Assembly: GCF_001570945.1 (NCBI RefSeq)
Contig: NZ_BCSQ01000035.1
Span: 1 to 36,454, forward strand
Origin: Janibacter anophelis NBRC 107843
GTDB lineage: Bacteria; Actinomycetota; Actinomycetes; Actinomycetales; Dermatophilaceae
Length of the DNA: 36,454 nt
Reading direction: 5' to 3'
Shown here: positions 26,255 to 33,643 of the stretch, piece by piece
Layout of the letters: every line of letters starts with the position of its first letter
How positions within the stretch are numbered: the stretch's first letter is position 1
Position numbers and translations under genes: made by a program
The notes under the pieces: generated by a model
Database searches by the model: none
The model's input: the letters and a program-made list of their open reading frames with translations, nothing else
What the model was told of the DNA's origin: nothing

Positions 26255-26716
26255 GTGGCTATCGTGGGCCGCATGAGTGGGCGTGTGGTCGGGCAGGACC
26301 GGGAGGACCTCGGGGAGCAGCTCCTGCGGGTGGCCCGCGGGCTGCGCCGGGCGTGGATGGTCGACCTCTCGGACCACGACCTCTCACCTCATGAGATGCG
26401 GGCGCTGCGGGTGGCGGCGGAGCGCGACGCGGCACCGCGGTTGCGCGACCTCGCCGAGGCCCTGCGCATCGCACCGCGCTCGGTGACCGATGTCGTCGAC
26501 GCGCTCGAGGCCAAGGGGTATGTCACCCGCCAGCCGGACCCCACCGACCGCCGCGCGAGCATCGTCGTCGTCACCGAGGCCGGTCGTGCCGTGCGGACCG
26601 CGGTGCACGAGGCCCGGCGGCGCAATGTCGGCGACCAGCTCGGTGCTCTCGACGCCGGGCAGCGCGCCGCCCTGGCCGACGCGCTCACCGCGCTCGAGGA
26701 GCGCCTCGGCTGCTGA
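26255..26716 (+). CDS. MarR-family transcriptional regulator
   Basis: About 153 aa winged-helix regulator. The recognition region reads RLRDLAEALRIAPRSVTDVVDALEAKGYVTRQPDPTDRRAS, with the typical wing DPTDRR. It probably represses the divergent ABC exporter and itself, releasing DNA on binding a small ligand. I favour the GTG at 26255, preceded by GGAAGGGGG. The ATG at 26237 lies inside the operator palindrome, and ATG 26273 lacks a ribosome site. Residues after the helix-turn-helix form the dimer helices. No conserved cysteine suggests redox sensing (one Cys at the very C-terminus). Confidence 0.85.
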   Translation: MAIVGRMSGRVVGQDREDLGEQLLRVARGLRRAWMVDLSDHDLSPHEMRALRVAAERDAAPRLRDLAEALRIAPRSVTDVVDALEAKGYVTRQPDPTDRRASIVVVTEAGRAVRTAVHEARRRNVGDQLGALDAGQRAALADALTALEERLGC

Positions 26717-26740
26717 GGCGTCGATCTCCGGGGCGTCGGA

Positions 26741-27280
26741 TCAGAAGGCGCTGCGCCCGAGGTGCGCCAGCGCCTGACGCAGCAGCACCCCGTGCCCGCC
26801 GGACATCTCCGCCTGCAGGCCCGTCTGCCCCGCCTCATCGGGCGTGAGCCAGGCCAGGTCGAGGGCGTCCTGCTGGGGCGCGCAGTCGCCGCGCACCGGG
26901 ACGACGAAGCTCAGCGCCACCGCGTGCTGGCGCGGGTCGTGGAAGGGGGTGACCCCCGGCGTCGGGAAGAACTCGGCGACGGTGAAGGGCACCGGCGAGG
27001 CCGGCACGGACGGGAGGGCCATGGGGCCCAGGTCCTTCTCGAGGTGGCGCACGAGGGCGTCGCGCACCCGCTCGTGGTAGTTGACCCGGCCGGCGATGAG
27101 CTCACGCTCCATGTGGCCGGTCTCGGAGGCCCGCAGCAGCAGCCCGACGGCCACGACCTCGCCGTTGTCGGCGACCCGCACGGGCACCGCTGCGACATAC
27201 AGGATCGGCACCCGACCGCGGACGCTGTCGAGCTCCTCGTGGCTGAGCCACGCTTCCTGGCGGTCGAGATCCGGCTGCAT
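26741..27280 (-). CDS. DUF4916 (NUDIX-like) protein
   Basis: 179 aa, matching the actinobacterial DUF4916 family as I remember it: GRVPILYVAAVPVRV near the N-terminus, HERVRDALVRHLEKDLGPMALP, FTVAEFFPTPGVTPFHDPRQHAVALSFVVPV and GGHGVLLRQALAHLG. The fold is NUDIX-like, but the canonical Nudix box (GX5EX7REUXEEXGU) is not present, so pyrophosphohydrolase activity is doubtful. The ATG at 27280 follows GAGG at 9-base spacing; ATG 27289 is closer to that site and less likely. It lies downstream of the ECF operon on the same strand, separated by a REP-like palindrome, and faces marR with a 24-bp gap. Confidence 0.8.
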   Translation of the reverse strand: MQPDLDRQEAWLSHEELDSVRGRVPILYVAAVPVRVADNGEVVAVGLLLRASETGHMERELIAGRVNYHERVRDALVRHLEKDLGPMALPSVPASPVPFTVAEFFPTPGVTPFHDPRQHAVALSFVVPVRGDCAPQQDALDLAWLTPDEAGQTGLQAEMSGGHGVLLRQALAHLGRSAF

Positions 27281-27313
27281 GCTCGTCATCCTCGCAGACG
27301 CTGTGTCCACGCT

Positions 27314-27353
27314 GGTCGAGGTGGTCCGAGCGCCAGCGAGGCCCCTCGAGACC
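27314..27353. repeat. REP-like intergenic palindrome
   Basis: GGTCGAGG (27314-27321) faces CCTCGAGACC (27344-27353), with an inner CGAGCGccaGCGAG. This resembles the short GGTCGAG...CTCGAGACC intergenic palindromes common in Micrococcales and Nocardioides-type genomes. It lies just after the ecfS stop and may serve as a terminator. Confidence 0.45.
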
Positions 27354-27359
27354 CCCCTG

Positions 27360-28160
27360 TCAGCGCGGCGCGAAGGACGCCCGCCGCGCCGCCCGCCGCA
27401 GCGAGGCGAGCACCGGGCGCCCCGTGATGGCGATGAGCACCGCATTGGTCAGGGCGCGCACGAGGTCCCAGCCGAGCGAGGTCGCCAGGGTGAAGGCGAG
27501 GAAGCGGGTCAGGTTGTCCGCCACCGGGGCCCCGGCGACGAAGGCGAGCGACTCCTCGCCCTGGATGGTGAAGGGCCAGAAGGAGAAGTTCAGCGCCGCC
27601 CCGTAGAGCAGCCCCGTGAGCACGCCGTACCCGCAGAGCATCAGCACCTCCGCCCGTCCACGGGCCCGCGGCAGCAGCCCGGCGCCGAGTCCGACCCACG
27701 CCGCGGCGAGCATCTGGAAGGGCAGCCACGGGCCGACCCCGGCCGTGATCATCGCGCTCGCGGCGAGGGTCGTGGCGCCGAGCACGAAGCCGAAGCCCGG
27801 CCCGAAGACCCGACCCGCGAGGATCAGCAGGAAGAAGACCGTCTCCAGTCCGGCGGTGCCGGCGCCCAGGGGACGAAGGGCGGCGCCCACCGCCGAGAGG
27901 ACGCCGAGCATCGCGACGGCCTTGGTGTCCAGGCCCCCTTCGCCCACCTCCGCGAGGACGACGGCGAGCACGCCCACGAGGATCGCGGCGAAGACGAGGG
28001 GCGCGTCACCGGAGTGCGCGAGGGCGCTGTCGGGGGAGACGAAGAGTGGCCAGAGGAAGGCGAACACGCCCGCCAGGCTCGTGATGGCGATCGCCACCAT
28101 CGCCCGCGGGAGCAGCTCGACGGCCGCACGGGGCGCGGCCGGTTCGGTCACGGCGCTCAC
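27360..28160 (-). CDS. ECF transporter S component (putative corrinoid-binding EcfS)
   Basis: 266 aa integral membrane protein with about six to seven hydrophobic spans, including a SLAGVFAFLWPLFV first span and a GLETVFFLLILAGRVFGPGFGFVLGA core. It resembles ECF S components, the small membrane subunits that bind the vitamin and topple to deliver it. The GTG at 28160 overlaps the EcfA stop as GTGA, so translation is coupled. It is the last gene of the riboswitch-led operon. The cobalamin assignment (CbrT-like role) rests on the B12 riboswitch and the intrinsic-factor-like proteins, not on recognised binding residues. It could instead accept a B12 precursor such as cobinamide. Confidence 0.75.
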   Translation of the reverse strand: MSAVTEPAAPRAAVELLPRAMVAIAITSLAGVFAFLWPLFVSPDSALAHSGDAPLVFAAILVGVLAVVLAEVGEGGLDTKAVAMLGVLSAVGAALRPLGAGTAGLETVFFLLILAGRVFGPGFGFVLGATTLAASAMITAGVGPWLPFQMLAAAWVGLGAGLLPRARGRAEVLMLCGYGVLTGLLYGAALNFSFWPFTIQGEESLAFVAGAPVADNLTRFLAFTLATSLGWDLVRALTNAVLIAITGRPVLASLRRAARRASFAPR

Positions 28161-29791
28161 GGAGTCGACCCCACGGCCTCGCGCACCGCGGCGACGGTGA
28201 GCAGCGAGGCAGGGGCGAGCACCTTCGCCACCTGCGGTGCGAAGGCGGGGGAGGAGACGACCACGTCGGCGGTCGGCCCGTCGGCGATGACCTCGCCGTC
28301 GGCCATGATGACGACCCGGTCGGCGGCCTCGGCGACGAACTCGACGTCGTGGGTCGACAGCAGCACGACCCGACCCCGGTCGGCCGTGGTGCGCAGGGCG
28401 CGCGCGAGGGCGGACTTGGCCGTGTAGTCCAGGCCGCGCGTCGGCTCGTCGAGCAGGACGACCGCGGGGTCCGCGGTCAGCTGGATCGCGAGCACGAGCG
28501 CGAGGCGCTGTCCCTCGGACAGGTCCCTCGGGTGCATCTGCGGCGCGATGCCGGGCGCGATCGTCTCGAGCAGCGCCGCGCACGTCCCGGCATCGGTCGT
28601 GGCATCGGCATCGGCGCGCTCGCACTCGGCGGCGACGGTCTCGAGGTAGAGCAGGTCGCCGGGGGTCTGCGGGACGAGGCCGACGACCGTGCGGCGCTCC
28701 GCCGGTCGCAGGTCTGCCGGGTCGACCCGGCGACCTTCGACGTCCACCACGACGCTGCCCGCCGCCCGCGCACCTGATCCCTGCAGTGCCCACAGCAGCG
28801 AGGACTTGCCGGCGCCGTTGCGCCCCATGAGGGCTGTGACCGTCCCCGGTCGCAGGGCCAGGTCCACGTCGTCGACGGCGACCAGACCGCCGTGGCGGAC
28901 GGTCACCCCCTTCGCCTCGAGGCCGCCGGGTCGATCGGGCAGCGGTGCGGGAGCGGTGCCCCCACCGATCTCACGACGAAGGGGGCCGGCCGCACGTCGC
29001 GCATCGCGCACCGACAGCGGCAGCGGGTCCCACCCGGCCCAGCGGCCGAGCTCGACGACGGGCGGGGCGACGCTCGAGGTGGCCATGACCCGTGCGGGCG
29101 GGCCGTGCTCGACCCGCCCCCCGGCGACGTGGATGACGGAGTCGGCGTGGTGGATGACGCGTTCGATCCGGTGCTCGGCGAGGATCACGGTCGTCGACAG
29201 GTCGTGCACGAGGCGGGAGATTGCCGCGAGGACGTCCTCGGCCGCGGTGGGGTCGAGGGCGGAGGTGGGCTCGTCGAGGACGATGATCCGCGGGTGCTGG
29301 GTGAGCACCGCGCCGATCGCCACCCGCTGCTGCTGGCCGCCGGACAGGTCGCGCAGCGGCGAGTCGCGCAGGTCGGCGATGTCCATGACGTCGAGGGCTT
29401 CCTCGACCCGCCGACGCATCGTCTCGGGGGGCAGCCCGACCTGCTCCATGCCGTAGGCGAGCTCGGCCTCGACGGTCTCGGTGACGAATCCGGCGAGCGG
29501 GTCCTGGCCGACGACGCCGACGACGTCGGCCAGGTCGCGCGGGCGGTGCGTGGCGGTGTCGCGCCCGGCGACGACGACCCGCCCCTCGAGCCGCCCACCG
29601 GTGAAGTGCGGCACGAGTCCGGTGATCGCGCCCAGGAGCGTCGACTTGCCGGAGCCGGTCCGGCCGACGACGAGGGCGAGCTCGCCCTCCTCGACGGTGA
29701 GGTCGACGTGCGACAGGGCGGGGGAGTCGCTGTCGGCGTAGGTGATGGTCACGTCCTCGAGGACGAGCGCGGGGTCGGCTGCCCAGCTCAT
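28157..29791 (-). CDS. ECF transporter fused double ATPase (EcfA-EcfA')
   Basis: 544 aa with two ABC ATPase domains in one chain. NBD1 has Walker A GRTGSGKST at residues 43-51, signature LSGGQQQR near 147 and Walker B IIVLDEPTSALD. NBD2 has Walker A GRNGAGKSS near 322-330, a divergent signature LSEGQRLAL near 423 and Walker B VVLLDEPTRGLD. The fusion powers an ECF importer together with EcfT. The changed second signature suggests unequal ATP sites. The ATG at 29791 overlaps the EcfT stop (ATGA) and its own stop overlaps the EcfS start (GTGA). Further open frame upstream runs antisense through ecfT and is rejected. Confidence 0.9.
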   Translation of the reverse strand: MSWAADPALVLEDVTITYADSDSPALSHVDLTVEEGELALVVGRTGSGKSTLLGAITGLVPHFTGGRLEGRVVVAGRDTATHRPRDLADVVGVVGQDPLAGFVTETVEAELAYGMEQVGLPPETMRRRVEEALDVMDIADLRDSPLRDLSGGQQQRVAIGAVLTQHPRIIVLDEPTSALDPTAAEDVLAAISRLVHDLSTTVILAEHRIERVIHHADSVIHVAGGRVEHGPPARVMATSSVAPPVVELGRWAGWDPLPLSVRDARRAAGPLRREIGGGTAPAPLPDRPGGLEAKGVTVRHGGLVAVDDVDLALRPGTVTALMGRNGAGKSSLLWALQGSGARAAGSVVVDVEGRRVDPADLRPAERRTVVGLVPQTPGDLLYLETVAAECERADADATTDAGTCAALLETIAPGIAPQMHPRDLSEGQRLALVLAIQLTADPAVVLLDEPTRGLDYTAKSALARALRTTADRGRVVLLSTHDVEFVAEAADRVVIMADGEVIADGPTADVVVSSPAFAPQVAKVLAPASLLTVAAVREAVGSTP

Positions 29792-30909
29792 GCGTGGCTC
29801 CCAGCGGTCGAGGTGGTGCGGCGGGTCCGGTCGCGGGTGAGCGCGGGCGGTGGGGTGAGTGCCGCGGGCAGCGTGGCGAGGAGCAGCCCAGCGGTGAGGA
29901 TCCACGGCAGCTGCGGCGGGCCGATGGGGGCCAGGGGCATGGTCATCGCTCCCGGCTCCCACCGGGTGCTGGCGAAGGCGGCGGCCGCGGCGAGCAGGCC
30001 ACACCCCGTCGTGAGGGTCTCGGGCAGGCGCCACGGCGAGGGACGGTAGGTCGTCCGCACGACGGCACCCGACCCGCTGGCGATCCCCAGCGCGCCGAGC
30101 GCGGCACCGACGACCAGGAGGGGCAGTCCGAGCCAGTCCGGGCTTGAGGCGTCGAGGAGCCCGTAGCTGCCGATCGCCAGGCCGAGCAGGCCGCTCAGGG
30201 TGAGGGCGCCGGTGGCGCGATGGCGGGCGGGCGAGGTGGTGCCCCGCCGTCCGTACCCACGCGAGTCCATCGACGCGGCGAGGGCCATCGAGCGCTCGAG
30301 GGTGTCCTCGAGGACCGGCATCGCCACCCGCCGCACCGCCCGCAGGCCGCGGGCGCTGTCGCCGCGCAGCAGCCGGGCCCGGTGGACGCGGCGCACGGAC
30401 TCGGCCAGCTGCGGGGCGACGCTCACGGCCACGACGATGGCGGTCCCGATCTCCTGGAGTGCTCCCGGCAGGGCGGCGAGCAGCCGCTTGGGGTCGGCGA
30501 GCGCGTTGGCCGCGCCGATGCACAGGATCATCGTCGCCAGCCGCAGGCCCTCGAAGAGCGCAGCGAGCAGCCCCTCGAGCCGGACGTCACCGAGCAGGTC
30601 GATGCCCGCCGCCCAGTCGGGCAGGGCCACCTGCGGCAGCGGCAGGATGACGACCTCGCCCCACTTGAGCCCGACGAGCACGTGCAGCACGAGACGCACC
30701 GCGATGATGACCGCGCCGAGCACGGCGTACAGCCGGAAGGCGCGCGCCCACGGCGAGTCCGTGCGCCGGGCCATGACGACGAGGGTCAGCGCGGCCGCCG
30801 CCAGCAGCAGCACGAGCGGGTTGGTCGTCTGCGAGACGGCCACCGCGAGCCCGATGGCCCAGAGCCACCAGGCTCCCGGGTGGACCGCCCGCGGGGTCGG
30901 GGAGAGCAC
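29788..30909 (-). CDS. ECF transporter transmembrane component (EcfT)
   Basis: About 373 aa. An EcfT/CbiQ-type domain of roughly five spans includes the coupling motif region ERSMALAASMDSRGYGRRG, whose (A)xSRG corresponds to the Ala-Arg-Gly coupling helix that contacts EcfA. A C-terminal extension with two to three more hydrophobic segments (GLLGLAIGSYGLLDASSPDWLGLPLLVVG and following) exceeds the usual ~260 aa EcfT length. I place the start at GTG 30909, 8 bases after the preceding stop. The start region coincides with a CCCCCTTCG/CGAAGGGGG copy at 30909-30917. It overlaps ecfA by 4 bp. The family is certain, the start less so. Confidence 0.88.
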   Translation of the reverse strand: MLSPTPRAVHPGAWWLWAIGLAVAVSQTTNPLVLLLAAAALTLVVMARRTDSPWARAFRLYAVLGAVIIAVRLVLHVLVGLKWGEVVILPLPQVALPDWAAGIDLLGDVRLEGLLAALFEGLRLATMILCIGAANALADPKRLLAALPGALQEIGTAIVVAVSVAPQLAESVRRVHRARLLRGDSARGLRAVRRVAMPVLEDTLERSMALAASMDSRGYGRRGTTSPARHRATGALTLSGLLGLAIGSYGLLDASSPDWLGLPLLVVGAALGALGIASGSGAVVRTTYRPSPWRLPETLTTGCGLLAAAAAFASTRWEPGAMTMPLAPIGPPQLPWILTAGLLLATLPAALTPPPALTRDRTRRTTSTAGSHA

Positions 30910-30917
30910 GAAGGGGG

Positions 30918-31877
30918 TCAGTCCCCCCGGCGTCGGGCCACGGCCAGGGCGCCGCCGCCGAGGGCGAGGAGCAACCCGCCGCCGACCGCGACGGGCAGGA
31001 GCGATCCGCCGCCGGAGCCGCCCTCGGAAGCACTGCCGGTGAAGGCGCCGGCCGTCGCGTCGGTGGACGCGCTGGGTGCGCCCGTGGAGGTGGCCGAGGA
31101 CGTCGTGGAACTCGACGAGGTCGTGGCGTTCTTCTTGTCCTTGTCCTTGGCGTCCTTCGTGGCCTTGGCCTTCGAGTCCTGTGTAGCCCGGGCCTTGTCG
31201 TCCTTCGTGGCCTCGCCGCCCTGCGTCGTGCGCGTGGTCGGCGTGCCCGAGGGGGAGGTGCGTGCGCCGCTGGTCGAGCCCGGCGCTGCTGCCGCGGAAC
31301 CCGACGACCGGGCACCGGACGTCGGTGCGGCGCCGGGGGCGGCGCTCGACGTGGCGCCGGCACCGGGGCCGGCACTCGTCGTCCGGGTCGGGGTGGCTGT
31401 CGGGGTGGGACTGGGCCGGCTCGTCGTGGTCGGGGCGGCCGGCTTCGGCGGCGCGATGCTCGGCGACTGCCCGGACCCGAGGCGGAACCCGACGACCGAG
31501 CCCGGGGCCGCGGCCAGGGACCACGCCCCCTTGGACGCATAGGTCCACGACCCGCCGGCCGAGGCGTGGAAGACCGCCCAGTACTGGCTCGTCGGCGGCA
31601 TGTTGACGCAGGCGACGTCGGGCGCGGAGTTGATCCGGCAGATCGCTCCGGGCTGGCGCTGGACCTGGTCCACGGAGAAGCCCGCGGAGGTCAGGGCCGC
31701 GCCGGCCGTGCCGGGGTTGCCCGACGCGCAGCGCACGTCCGTGGACCCGCCGTCGTCGACGACGACGGTCACGCCGCTCGAGCCGGTGCACCCGGCGGCG
31801 TGCGTCGGGGTGGCGCCGACCAGGCCGGCCCCCGCGAGGAGGGCGGCCGTGCCGAGCGTGGAGAGCAGTCGGCGCAT
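30918..31877 (-). CDS. Surface protein with DUF4430-like (transcobalamin C-terminal-like) domain
   Basis: 319 aa. A signal peptide occupies residues 1-28 (ends THA/A). A folded domain at ~29-135 has four cysteines (Cys30, 50, 80, 90) and the aromatic block [20 protein letters not shown] (Trp100, Trp111). This block closely resembles the WxYY...G.WTYSS.G pattern of DUF4430, the beta domain that closes over cobalamin in intrinsic factor and transcobalamin. A long Pro/Thr/Ser/Ala stalk (~140-285), with a Lys/Asp-rich patch, leads to a membrane span ([21 protein letters not shown]) and RRRGD tail. There is no LPXTG motif. The start ATG overlaps the upstream stop by one base (TGATG). The domain call is by eye; a B12 role is inferred from the operon. 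Confidence 0.7.
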   Translation of the reverse strand: MRRLLSTLGTAALLAGAGLVGATPTHAAGCTGSSGVTVVVDDGGSTDVRCASGNPGTAGAALTSAGFSVDQVQRQPGAICRINSAPDVACVNMPPTSQYWAVFHASAGGSWTYASKGAWSLAAAPGSVVGFRLGSGQSPSIAPPKPAAPTTTSRPSPTPTATPTRTTSAGPGAGATSSAAPGAAPTSGARSSGSAAAAPGSTSGARTSPSGTPTTRTTQGGEATKDDKARATQDSKAKATKDAKDKDKKNATTSSSSTTSSATSTGAPSASTDATAGAFTGSASEGGSGGGSLLPVAVGGGLLLALGGGALAVARRRGD

Positions 31878-33145
31878 CAACGCACCCGTGCAGCGGCCCG
31901 TCGACGCACTGCGAGGGTCAGGACGAGGGCGCCGAGGCCGGCGCCGAGACCGAGGGCCCACACGGGGGTGGCGGACACGGCACCGTCGGTCTGGACGACC
32001 GCGGGGATCTCGGGCTGCGCGGTGGCGTCGTCGTCCGGGCCGGCATCGCCCGAGCCGGTGTCGGACCCGCTGCCCGCACTGTCGTCGTCCCCGGGGGCCG
32101 GCGCGGCGCAGTCGAGCGCCGGCGTCGCGGCGGTCTGGGCGCCGGAGGTCACGGTGACGTAGGAGCTGTCGGTGCGACCCATGAGCGCCTGCGCGGTGGA
32201 GCGGGTGATCGTCCCGTCGGGCGCGGCCTGGGCGCCCTGCGCGACCGCGGCGTCGAAGTCGGCGCGGTTGTACGCCACGGCCCCGGCGAGCGCGGGGGTC
32301 TCGCACCCGAAGGTCAGGGAGTCGAGGTAGCCCAGGGCCTGCGCCCGGGCGTCATCGCGACCGGCGACGGCGAAGGCGGTCGCGGCCAGGCCCGTGCTGT
32401 TGGCGTTGGCGCCCTCGGTCGTCGCGCCGCCACCGACGCCACCGTCCTGGCCCTGACGGCCCTCGAGGTAGTCAGCCGCGTCCTGGACCGCGGCGTCCTG
32501 GCCGCCGACGGCGGCGAGCGCCTGCACGGCGGTCGACGTGGCGTCGGGGTCCGAGACGCACCCGTCGGCGAACTCGAGGCTGAAGCCGCCGTCCTCGCAC
32601 TGCTGGGCGAGCAGGAAGTCGACGGAGGCCGGCGTCGGGTTGGTCCCCGCGCGCTTGAGGCCGATGATGCCGAAGGCCTGGCCGAGGGTGTTGGAGTAGT
32701 CGCCCCACTGCGACCGGTCGACGAACTGACCGCTGTCGGCCTCGAGCGACTGCAGCTGCGCCACGAGGTCGACCCCGCCGACGGAGCGCGGGTCCAGCCC
32801 ACGGGCGCTGGCGAAGGTGAGCAGCTTGCCGGTGGCAGCGGCGTAGACGTCCTCGCCGTAGCCGTAGTAGCTGCCGGCATTGGCGACGACGTAGTCGGTC
32901 GCCGCCGCGGAGGCGTCGCCGCCGGAGCCGGCGGCCGACATCGCCAGGACCGCGTCGATCGTCAGGCCGAGGTCGTCGTAGGTCTGTCCACCGGACTCGA
33001 CGGTGAGGCGGTCGCCGCCGGCCTCGAGCTGGCCGGCGAGGTAGGCGACGGAGTCGTCGGGGGTGGCGGCCGTGGCGGCGGGGGCCAGGACCAGTCCGGC
33101 GGCACCCACGGATGCGGTGAGGGCGAGGGCGTGGCGAAGACGCAT
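31877..33145 (-). CDS. Surface-anchored alpha/alpha-toroid protein, intrinsic-factor/transcobalamin N-domain-like
   Basis: 422 aa. A signal peptide occupies residues 1-27 (ATAATP). A helical-hairpin domain spans ~30-340, with prenyltransferase/terpene-cyclase-type repeats: [10 protein letters not shown] at 181-190, [10 protein letters not shown] at 230-239, and repeated [22 protein letters not shown] and STAQALMG helices. Cysteines are at 183, 196, 281 and 346. The same alpha/alpha barrel forms the N-terminal half of eukaryotic cobalamin carriers. An acidic Gly/Ser/Asp stalk (350-380) precedes a membrane span ([20 protein letters not shown]) and an Arg-rich tail. The ATG at 33145 has GAAAGG 9 bases upstream. 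It is the first gene after the cobalamin riboswitch. No catalytic Asp-rich cyclase motif is seen, so a binding role is more likely than an enzymatic one. Confidence 0.75.
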   Translation of the reverse strand: MRLRHALALTASVGAAGLVLAPAATAATPDDSVAYLAGQLEAGGDRLTVESGGQTYDDLGLTIDAVLAMSAAGSGGDASAAATDYVVANAGSYYGYGEDVYAAATGKLLTFASARGLDPRSVGGVDLVAQLQSLEADSGQFVDRSQWGDYSNTLGQAFGIIGLKRAGTNPTPASVDFLLAQQCEDGGFSLEFADGCVSDPDATSTAVQALAAVGGQDAAVQDAADYLEGRQGQDGGVGGGATTEGANANSTGLAATAFAVAGRDDARAQALGYLDSLTFGCETPALAGAVAYNRADFDAAVAQGAQAAPDGTITRSTAQALMGRTDSSYVTVTSGAQTAATPALDCAAPAPGDDDSAGSGSDTGSGDAGPDDDATAQPEIPAVVQTDGAVSATPVWALGLGAGLGALVLTLAVRRRAAARVR

Positions 33146-33189
33146 CGGGGGCGACCTTTCGGGACGGGGACCGACTGGTCGTCTCCCGA

Positions 33190-33352
33190 TCGCCGTGTGC
33201 GTCAGGGTCCGACCCGTTGTCCTCGACGGGTGTGGCGGAGCCTCGCGACCCACGAGTGTTCCGGCTGGCCGACGAGCGGCTTCACGGTTGCGGGACAGCG
33301 CCGGAATCTCACCGGCTTCCCCCGACGGGTCGCGCCTGCCTGGCGGCAGTGC
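33190..33352 (-). ncRNA. Cobalamin riboswitch
   Basis: On the minus strand the conserved B12-element core is plain at 33323-33282. GGGGGAAGCCGGTGAGATTC is followed by CGGCGCTGTCCCGCAACCGT, matching the GGGAA-n-GGTG-n-ATTCC-n-CTGTCCCGCAAC signature. An AGGCAGG element lies upstream and a distal stem toward 33190. It sits about 45-200 bases before the alpha/alpha-toroid gene and would repress the five-gene operon when adenosylcobalamin or a related corrinoid is abundant. No clear intrinsic terminator precedes the gene, so translational control is more likely. The outer boundaries are approximate. Confidence 0.92.
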
Positions 33353-33359
33353 TCCGCCC

Positions 33360-33365
33360 ATGGTA
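33360..33365 (-). promoter_or_regulatory. -10 box for the riboswitch operon
   Basis: On the minus strand TACCAT (TANNNT) lies just upstream of the riboswitch body. A start about 7 bases on would place the whole B12 element in the leader. The -35 is unconvincing. Confidence 0.35.
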
Positions 33366-33398
33366 ACGCCCCCGGACGGGGCACGGCCCCGCTGCCCC

Positions 33399-33404
33399 TA
33401 CACT
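33399..33404 (+). promoter_or_regulatory. -10 box for the ileS T-box transcript
   Basis: TACACT (TANNNT) lies 18 bases before the first paired element (GTTC, 33418) of the T-box leader. The predicted transcript start is near 33411. Confidence 0.45.
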
Positions 33405-33410
33405 GGGAGG

Positions 33411-33643
33411 CGCAGGCGTTCGAGCCGTCATCAGCGGCGAGCCTTCCGGAAGAACGGGAACCGCGGCGCGGCTCCTCACTAGAACCGGACGAGTGGTCAC
33501 GTCACGACCGATCGACCAAGAGCGGTCTCCTCCCTTCGTCCGGCGAAGGGGGTGGACAAGCGGGGTGGTACCGCGGCGGCCCGTCCGTCGTCCTCGTGGC
33601 ACAGCCGAGACGACCACCCCGAGCACCCCACGGAGCCGCCGCG
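33411..33643 (+). ncRNA. T-box leader of ileS (translational type)
   Basis: Stem I is short. GAGCCG (33422-33427) pairs with CGGCTC (33469-33474), and GCGG (33434-33437) with CCGC (33461-33464). Between them lies ATC at 33430-33432, an isoleucine specifier codon. A stem-III hairpin pairs CCCTTCG (33532-33538) with CGAAGGG (33544-33550). The T-box GGGTGGTACCGCG is at 33563-33575, with the TGG that pairs with the tRNA acceptor end. Its 3' part CGCGGCGGC (33572-33580) is exactly complementary to GCCGCCGCG (33635-33643), between the GGAG ribosome site and the ATG. GGGGTGG (33562-33568) complements CCACCCC (33614-33620). Uncharged tRNA-Ile would therefore free the start region. Confidence 0.92.

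Noticed and set aside
29806-29817. 12-mer GGTCGAGGTGGT shared with the REP-like element at 27314
   Set aside because: Only 12 bases match, it lies within the ecfT coding end, and no palindrome partner is nearby; probably chance in G+C-rich DNA.
31100-31460. Ser/Thr/Pro/Ala/Lys-rich low-complexity stretch as a possible DNA repeat array
   Set aside because: It is the coding region of a surface stalk; repeats are loose at DNA level and have no regular period, so neither a CRISPR nor a tandem array is present.
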